64,000 bases of DNA from Paenibacillus amylolyticus (GTDB lineage Bacteria > Bacillota > Bacilli > Paenibacillales > Paenibacillaceae): contig NZ_CP121451.1 of assembly GCF_029689945.1 (NCBI RefSeq), forward strand, positions 4,588,001 to 4,652,000, in the 5' to 3' direction. Positions within the stretch are counted from its first letter, which is position 1. Every line of letters begins with the position of its first letter. Shown here in pieces: positions 59,613-64,000 of this stretch. The notes below the pieces were generated by a model. That model ran no database searches. It saw nothing but the letters and a program-made list of their open reading frames with translations, and was not told where the DNA came from. Position numbers and translations under genes: made by a program.

Positions 59613-60893
59613 ATGAATCATACGCTTGCAGCATCCACGCCACCGCTTGGCTGGAACAGCTGGGATTGTTATGGCGCAGCCGTTACCGAAGACGAAATTC
59701 GTGGCAACGCCGAGTACATGGCAGAACATCTTAAAGAATTTGGCTGGAGCTATATTACCGTCGACATTCAGTGGTACGAACCTTTGGCCAATTCTTCGCA
59801 ATATCGTCCGTTTGTTCCACTAATCATGGATGAATATTCACGACTTATGCCTGCTGAGAATCGCTTCCCCTCCGCTGCAGGTGGACAAGGATTTAAGCCG
59901 TTAGCCGACTACGTTCATAGTCTTGGACTGCAATTTGGCATTCACATCATGCGTGGTATTCCACGTCAAGCTGCACATGCAGGAACGCCGATTTTTGGCA
60001 CAGCTGCCACTGCGCGCGATATTGCTCATCCGAACTCCATCTGTCCGTGGAATACAGATATGTATGGTGTCGATAGCTCAAAAGAAGGCGCACAGGCTTA
60101 TTACGATTCGTTATTTGAACTATACGCACAATGGGGCGTTGACTTGGTGAAAGTAGACGATATTGCTGCTTCCAGACTCTACGACACCCATCAGCCTGAG
60201 ATTGAGATGATCTCCAAAGCGATTGAGCGCTCCGGGCGCCCCATGGTACTGAGTCTCTCTCCTGGGCCTGCTCCCGTGGAATACTCGGAATTCTTAGCCG
60301 CACATGCGAACATGTGGCGTGTCACGGACGATTTTTGGGACCTTTGGCCGCTGTTATTGGATATGTTCGACCGTTGCCGGACGTGGCAGGGTGTTCCCCA
60401 AGCAGGCTGCTGGCCAGACTGTGATATGTTGCCTTTGGGTCATATTGGTATCCGTTCTGTTGACGGTGGTGGAGCGGATCGCTGGACTCGGTTCACGCCT
60501 GACGAGCAGTTGACCATGATGTCCTTGTGGAGCATCTTCCGTTCCCCACTCATCTTTGGTGGAGAACTGCGAGATAACGACGACTGGACACTGTCCCTGC
60601 TAACCAATCGCGAGGTTCTGCGAATGCATCGCGAGAGTTATGGAGCAAGGGAAGCCTTACGCAAAGAAGATCTTATTGTATGGACTGCCCGGCATACGGA
60701 TGGTTCCTCTTATATCGCTGTATTCAATACAGGAGAGAAAACTCTTCCCGTGGATCTGAATATTGAGGACATCGGTCTCTCCGGATTAACGAAAGGTACC
60801 GAATTGTGGAGTGGGGAAACAGCTGAAATTACACTGAATTCCTTAACTACAACTGTGCCAACACACGGTGCACGTCTCTATCGGTTTTCTTAA
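59613..60893 (+). CDS. GH27 alpha-galactosidase (or beta-L-arabinopyranosidase)
   Basis: Retaining GH27 enzyme of 426 residues with no signal peptide. The family start is PPLGWNSWDCYGAAVTEDEI. The nucleophile is D182 in VDLVKVDDIAAS, and the acid/base is one of D239/D240 in WRVTDDFWDLW. The C-terminal antiparallel beta domain runs from about 345 to 426. AGAGG lies about ten bases before ATG 59613. Family members act on alpha-galactosides or on L-arabinopyranosides; position beside xylan genes does not decide between them. Its stop overlaps the convergent MFS gene stop by four bases, with no terminator between. Confidence 0.92.
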   Translation: MNHTLAASTPPLGWNSWDCYGAAVTEDEIRGNAEYMAEHLKEFGWSYITVDIQWYEPLANSSQYRPFVPLIMDEYSRLMPAENRFPSAAGGQGFKPLADYVHSLGLQFGIHIMRGIPRQAAHAGTPIFGTAATARDIAHPNSICPWNTDMYGVDSSKEGAQAYYDSLFELYAQWGVDLVKVDDIAASRLYDTHQPEIEMISKAIERSGRPMVLSLSPGPAPVEYSEFLAAHANMWRVTDDFWDLWPLLLDMFDRCRTWQGVPQAGCWPDCDMLPLGHIGIRSVDGGGADRWTRFTPDEQLTMMSLWSIFRSPLIFGGELRDNDDWTLSLLTNREVLRMHRESYGAREALRKEDLIVWTARHTDGSSYIAVFNTGEKTLPVDLNIEDIGLSGLTKGTELWSGETAEITLNSLTTTVPTHGARLYRFS

Positions 60894-62263
60894 GATGAAC
60901 TCGAATGATGAACAGTTTTGGACATACGTCCAAATTGAAGCATATATAGCACAGTTATCGCGATAACAAACAAGGCAAGCACAATAAATATATTACTGTA
61001 TACAAAAGCTGTCTTGTCTTGAAGCAGAGGGTTAAGTTGAAACGTAGCTGTTCCCCCGTCAAGCACCTTTCCCAGGGCAGCAGTAGACACAGACACTGCA
61101 ATGAAGTTAAACATGGACAGCAATCCCATCCCTATTCCAATTTGCTCTTTGGGGAGCGTCTGAGCAATGGTATTTGAGACCGCAATTTGCATATAAGACT
61201 GACCCAGAACACCAAAAACAAGAAAAAAGGAAATCAAGACAGGTTCAGCACCTACAACCAACGATAAACTTATAAAACCAACAACAAGTAGTGAAGATGC
61301 CGTATACAGTAGAAAAGGATTCCCTTTTTCATCCGCAAGTCTTCCACCTCTGCGTCCGAGAAGTGCAGCTACGAGTGCAGAAGGCAGCATAATAACACCT
61401 GTCAATGCTGGGGATAGACCATGTACTTCCGAGAGCAATTGTGGCGTAGTAAATGGAATGGCAGGACTGATAGCGACCAGAAGGAATGCAATAACCATTC
61501 CAGCTGAATAGGCCTTGTTTTGAAATACAGCCGGTTTTACAAACGGCACTTCCGCATAACGAATACGCATAATGAACAGTATTAATAAGACCATCCCGGT
61601 TAACAGGAACCATGCATTCGCTTGGGTTAATGAGAGCAAAAGTGTAGCAACTGTTCCTGCTAATAACGCTCCACCCAAATAATCCATTTTTTCACTGCCG
61701 CCTTTTTCATCATCCAGGTATTTTCGATAAAAAGGTAGCGTAGCCAGAGAAAGGAGCGGGATAACAAAAAGAAACTCCCAACTTAAAGCACTTGATACAA
61801 ATCCGGCCACGATCGGTGCAAGGGCATTTCCAAGAGCTATTCCAATGGCAGAGGTACCCAAGGCTTGCCCGCGTTTCTCCGGTGCGAAGTATCGAACGGG
61901 AATAATCATAGCCAATGCAGGTATGACCGCTGCGCCAGCAGCCTGCACGATCCGTGCGATAATAACCATCCAATACTCTGTAGCCACAATCCCCAGAAGA
62001 GAGCCTGCTGCCAATATCCAAAGACCAAATGAAATCAGAACCTTCATACTGTATTTATCGGTAAGTTTCCCGTAAGTGACTGTACCAATCGCATATACAA
62101 CTAAATAACCTGTAACGATCCAGCTCGCTTGAGAAGCCGTAAGTTGGAACTCTTCCCCAATCACAGGTAATACAACATTAAACATCATTCCATTCATGAC
62201 GGATATAATCAGTGTAAAAACAAGAACACGGAGTAATAACGTTTCTTTATTGGTGTTCATCAT
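60890..62263 (-). CDS. MFS drug efflux transporter, DHA2/TetL-like (14 helices)
   Basis: Proton-coupled multidrug-type exporter of about 457 residues with 14 predicted membrane helices. MFS motif A-like VTYGKLTDKYSMKVLISFG is present, as is the antiporter region ARIVQAAGAAVIPALAMIIP; the architecture is that of TetK/TetL. AGGACAGT precedes ATG 62263; the next ATG at 62260 is equally possible and the frame to 62314 would cover the operator. The substrate is not predictable. Regulated with the TetR gene upstream, which has matching operators. Confidence 0.9.
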   Translation of the reverse strand: MMNTNKETLLLRVLVFTLIISVMNGMMFNVVLPVIGEEFQLTASQASWIVTGYLVVYAIGTVTYGKLTDKYSMKVLISFGLWILAAGSLLGIVATEYWMVIIARIVQAAGAAVIPALAMIIPVRYFAPEKRGQALGTSAIGIALGNALAPIVAGFVSSALSWEFLFVIPLLSLATLPFYRKYLDDEKGGSEKMDYLGGALLAGTVATLLLSLTQANAWFLLTGMVLLILFIMRIRYAEVPFVKPAVFQNKAYSAGMVIAFLLVAISPAIPFTTPQLLSEVHGLSPALTGVIMLPSALVAALLGRRGGRLADEKGNPFLLYTASSLLVVGFISLSLVVGAEPVLISFFLVFGVLGQSYMQIAVSNTIAQTLPKEQIGIGMGLLSMFNFIAVSVSTAALGKVLDGGTATFQLNPLLQDKTAFVYSNIFIVLALFVIAITVLYMLQFGRMSKTVHHSSSS

Positions 62264-62291
62264 ACTGTCCTCAATTCTTTTAAATATAATG

Positions 62292-62313
62292 TGACTGTTA
62301 GTACTTACTGTCA
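62292..62313. promoter_or_regulatory. TetR operator upstream of the MFS gene
   Basis: Imperfect inverted repeat TGACTGTTAGT/ACTTACTGTCA with nine of eleven positions paired, 29 bases before the MFS start. Its half-site TGACAGTnA recurs at 62943-62960. Confidence 0.65.
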
Positions 62314-62339
62314 TTTAAAAGCTTAAAAAAACTAGGGAG

Positions 62340-62921
62340 TTAATGCCCTAGTAAACGTCCATACACTCTCTGTAATGATGCCTTCCAACGAAAGCCCTGG
62401 AAAAGAACTTCTTCTTCGAGATTATTTATGAATACGCCATAATTCAATGACATGAATGAGAAAGCTTGCAGTTCAGGATTGATTTTAACCAACTTTCCTT
62501 TATCATACATGATATTAAAGTAATTGGTTAGAATATCCAAAAGTTGTTGAGGATACTTTACCGTTCTCTCTCTATAACCGGGAAGATTCTCTACTTCCTT
62601 CAGGCTAATCATAAACAATTTTCGATTACGGTTCATGATATCATGATATGTCTTGCTGATCAGCAACAAATCTGTATTCAGATCCCATACGAGTTTTTCA
62701 TTGAAGATCCTTGTCATCTCTTCTGCATAATGATATTGGTCAAAGGCACTCTCTAACAAGTTTTGTTTAGTCTTAAAGAGACGAAACAAGGTTTTCTCAC
62801 TTAGTCCGGCAGATGTGGCTATTTCCTGTGTCGTCACACTTTTATAGCCTTTCTTTGAAATTAAATCAATGGCCGTCAACATTAATTTTTCTTTACTGCT
62901 AAGATTGCTGCTAACGGACAT
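62340..62921 (-). CDS. TetR-family regulator of the MFS pump
   Basis: Repressor of 193 residues with TetR helix-turn-helix AIDLISKKGYKSVTTQEIAT followed by AGLSEKTLFRLFKTKQNLLE, and a helical ligand domain. It lies directly upstream of the MFS gene on the same strand; similar operator repeats stand before both genes, so it probably represses itself and the pump until a drug binds. Confidence 0.92.
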   Translation of the reverse strand: MSVSSNLSSKEKLMLTAIDLISKKGYKSVTTQEIATSAGLSEKTLFRLFKTKQNLLESAFDQYHYAEEMTRIFNEKLVWDLNTDLLLISKTYHDIMNRNRKLFMISLKEVENLPGYRERTVKYPQQLLDILTNYFNIMYDKGKLVKINPELQAFSFMSLNYGVFINNLEEEVLFQGFRWKASLQRVYGRLLGH

Positions 62922-62942
62922 GTCATGTCCCTCCTTCCCGAA

Positions 62943-62960
62943 TGTCAGTAATCACTGTCA
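62943..62960. promoter_or_regulatory. TetR operator upstream of the TetR gene
   Basis: TGTCAGTAATCACTGTCA is an inverted repeat of TGACAGTGA and TGTCAGTAA, 22 bases before the regulator start. It shares its half-site with the operator before the MFS gene. Confidence 0.65.
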
Positions 62961-63048
62961 TTGATGCAATGTTAACTAAAGAACTTTTTATTGTCAAGGT
63001 GTTAATTTTGATAACGAATCGACAACCTATCTTCATGATGCCTTCCAT

Positions 63049-63150
63049 TCATAAATCCATGTTCTTGATGGAGACAACAGCTTTTCCTTTCACACGACCT
63101 TCTCCAATATCCCGAATGGCTTGAGCCGATTCTTTTAACGCGTACATCCG
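63049..63150 (-). pseudogene. C-terminal remnant of a zinc-type NAD(P)-dependent dehydrogenase
   Basis: A 33-codon minus-strand stretch, YALKESAQAIRDIGEGRV then KGKAVVSIKNMDL and a stop, matches the typical end of medium-chain alcohol dehydrogenase/quinone oxidoreductases (helix, then G-[RK]-x2-GK-V-V strand). An in-frame stop lies directly upstream and no more of the gene is present. This looks like a deletion scar. The rest of the gap between the TetR and small-protein genes shows only the operator. Confidence 0.5.
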
Positions 63151-63180
63151 TTAGACAATTGGCACGAGTTGTTGGAATCA

Positions 63181-63543
63181 TTAAATTGCGAGATCATCCA
63201 TGGCTTGAATGGCCAAGTGAAATGCTCTCATTCTTCTTTCCAGAAGAGTCTTTTGAGGGCTACCTTCTTTGGACTTGGCATACATGCTTTCAAGAGACGG
63301 AAACAATCCAATCAAGACAAGACGGGCTTCTGCTATATCTTCCTTCGTGTATGAATGAGCTTTTTGATTCCACTGCTTATCCAACAAAGCTAGACCAATG
63401 TAAAAAGCTTGCAGACGTTTCTGTAACAATGTTGTGTTATTGCTATTCTGAGTCATATTCACTAAGGCATTTTCCGATTTGCGGATGGTTGATTGGAAGG
63501 CCAGGATGGATTCCAGTTGATCTTCTTGTGACACATATTCCAT
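63181..63543 (-). CDS. Small protein of unknown function made of two similar repeats (120 aa)
   Basis: Helical protein with no recognised family. Two similar halves are visible: LLQKRLQAFYIGLALLDKQ (39-57) and LLERRMRAFHLAIQAMDDL (100-118), each preceded by an ED-rich helix (EDQLESILAF, EDIAEARLVL). The repeat period is about 60 residues. AGAGGTAAGCACGCT precedes ATG 63543. The opposite strand is also open here, but lacks a ribosome site and repeats. It abuts the dehydrogenase remnant. Confidence 0.65.
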   Translation of the reverse strand: MEYVSQEDQLESILAFQSTIRKSENALVNMTQNSNNTTLLQKRLQAFYIGLALLDKQWNQKAHSYTKEDIAEARLVLIGLFPSLESMYAKSKEGSPQKTLLERRMRAFHLAIQAMDDLAI

Positions 63544-63605
63544 AGCGTGCTTACCTCTCTTCTTGGCTCGGGTACCTATTAAATCACCTCATAAATATAA
63601 CAAAA

Positions 63606-63628
63606 AAAGCCGCTTAATTAGCGACTTT
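63606..63628 (-). terminator. Terminator between the ABC ATPase and small-protein genes
   Basis: On minus, AAAGTCGCT/AGCGGCTTT with one G-U pair and a long T run. Nearly the same sequence as the terminator at 57018-57040. Confidence 0.75.
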
Positions 63629-63659
63629 CAATGTAATAACTGTATAGTCTTGATCCGTT

Positions 63660-64000
63660 CTATAATACCTTTTCCAAAAAGCTGATCGTCCGTTCATTTT
63701 TCGGATTCCCAAATATCTCTGCAGGGGTCCCCTGCTCGACAATATAACCACCGTCCATGAAGATCACGCGATCAGCTACTTCGCGGGCAAAACCCATTTC
63801 ATGGGTAACGATCATCATTGTCATGCCTTCGCTCGCGAGGTCCTTCATAACACCCAGAACTTCTCCGACCATCTCAGGGTCGAGCGCCGAAGTCGGCTCA
63901 TCGAATAACATAACGTCCGGATTCATGGCAAGTGCACGAGCGATCGCTACACGTTGTTTTTGTCCACCTGACAGTTGTGTTGGGAAGCTGTCTGCTTTAT
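63660..64000 (-). CDS. Polar amino-acid ABC transporter ATP-binding protein, GlnQ type (partial)
   Basis: C-terminal part of an ABC ATPase running off the window end. The ABC signature [17 protein letters not shown] is in the bases before 63926, Walker B is [14 protein letters not shown], the D-loop follows, and the H-loop is [10 protein letters not shown]. The end [20 protein letters not shown] and the phrase [12 protein letters not shown] are those of GlnQ/ArtM-like amino-acid importer ATPases. About the last 113 residues are present; Walker A lies outside. Confidence 0.92.
   Translation of the reverse strand, partial: KADSFPTQLSGGQKQRVAIARALAMNPDVMLFDEPTSALDPEMVGEVLGVMKDLASEGMTMMIVTHEMGFAREVADRVIFMDGGYIVEQGTPAEIFGNPKNERTISFLEKVL

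Noticed and set aside
63159..63545. Plus-strand frame of 128 codons overlapping the small repeat protein
   Set aside because: No start context. The minus-strand frame has a ribosome site and an internal duplication.

Overview
The window looks like chromosomal DNA of a plant-biomass-degrading Paenibacillus or close relative. This is inferred from gene content: strong AGGAGG ribosome binding sites, many LplA/LplB/LplC-type oligosaccharide ABC transporters, YesM/YesN two-component systems with AraC-type output domains, and Gram-positive lipoprotein signals. No rRNA, tRNA, CRISPR array, insertion sequence or phage gene was seen. LAYOUT. 0.1-4 kb: an oxidoreductase operon (Gfo/Idh/MocA, LLM flavin monooxygenase, NfsA-type nitroreductase) divergent from an HxlR regulator. 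4.3-6.3 kb: a response regulator-CheC-diguanylate cyclase operon. 6.5-14.8 kb: a six-gene operon with two YesN-type response regulators around one YesM kinase, then an LplA/B/C transporter. 15-20.3 kb: a xylan block with an FGE-like lipoprotein, GH11 xylanase, an esterase, an SGNH esterase and a divergent GH8 exo-oligoxylanase. 20.5-28.5 kb: a GH127 arabinofuranosidase, an LplA/B/C transporter and a membrane-bound AraC regulator. 28.8-43.6 kb: a ten-gene one-direction cassette holding two solute-binding proteins (one fused to tandem beta-sandwich modules), two permease pairs, an NHL protein, a Yip1-like membrane protein, a DUF5696-like lipoprotein and a GH5 plus ricin-B enzyme. It is divergent from an AraC regulator with a degenerate receiver. 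44.7-54 kb: a binding protein-YesM-YesN trio, two GH43 enzymes and an AraC regulator. 54.2-63 kb: an orphan binding lipoprotein, a barnase/barstar pair, an alpha/beta hydrolase with a divergent TetR regulator, AraC plus GH27 alpha-galactosidase, and an MFS efflux pump with its TetR regulator. 63-64 kb: a dehydrogenase remnant, a small repeat protein and the end of a GlnQ-type ATPase gene. HOW IT WORKS TOGETHER. Secreted GH11 and GH5 enzymes cut polymer outside. Lipoprotein receptors and LplBC permeases import oligosaccharides. Signal-less GH8, GH43, GH127, GH27 and the esterases finish the work inside the cell. Several YesMN or AraC regulators sense sugars, and cre-like sites suggest CcpA repression. 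A recurrent promoter element upstream of three operons suggests a shared regulator. QUALITY CAVEAT. At least 17 coding frames are broken by small indels, mostly in short homopolymers, plus one in-frame TGA. This pattern fits sequencing or assembly error better than mass gene decay, so these genes are given as full spans with the break noted.
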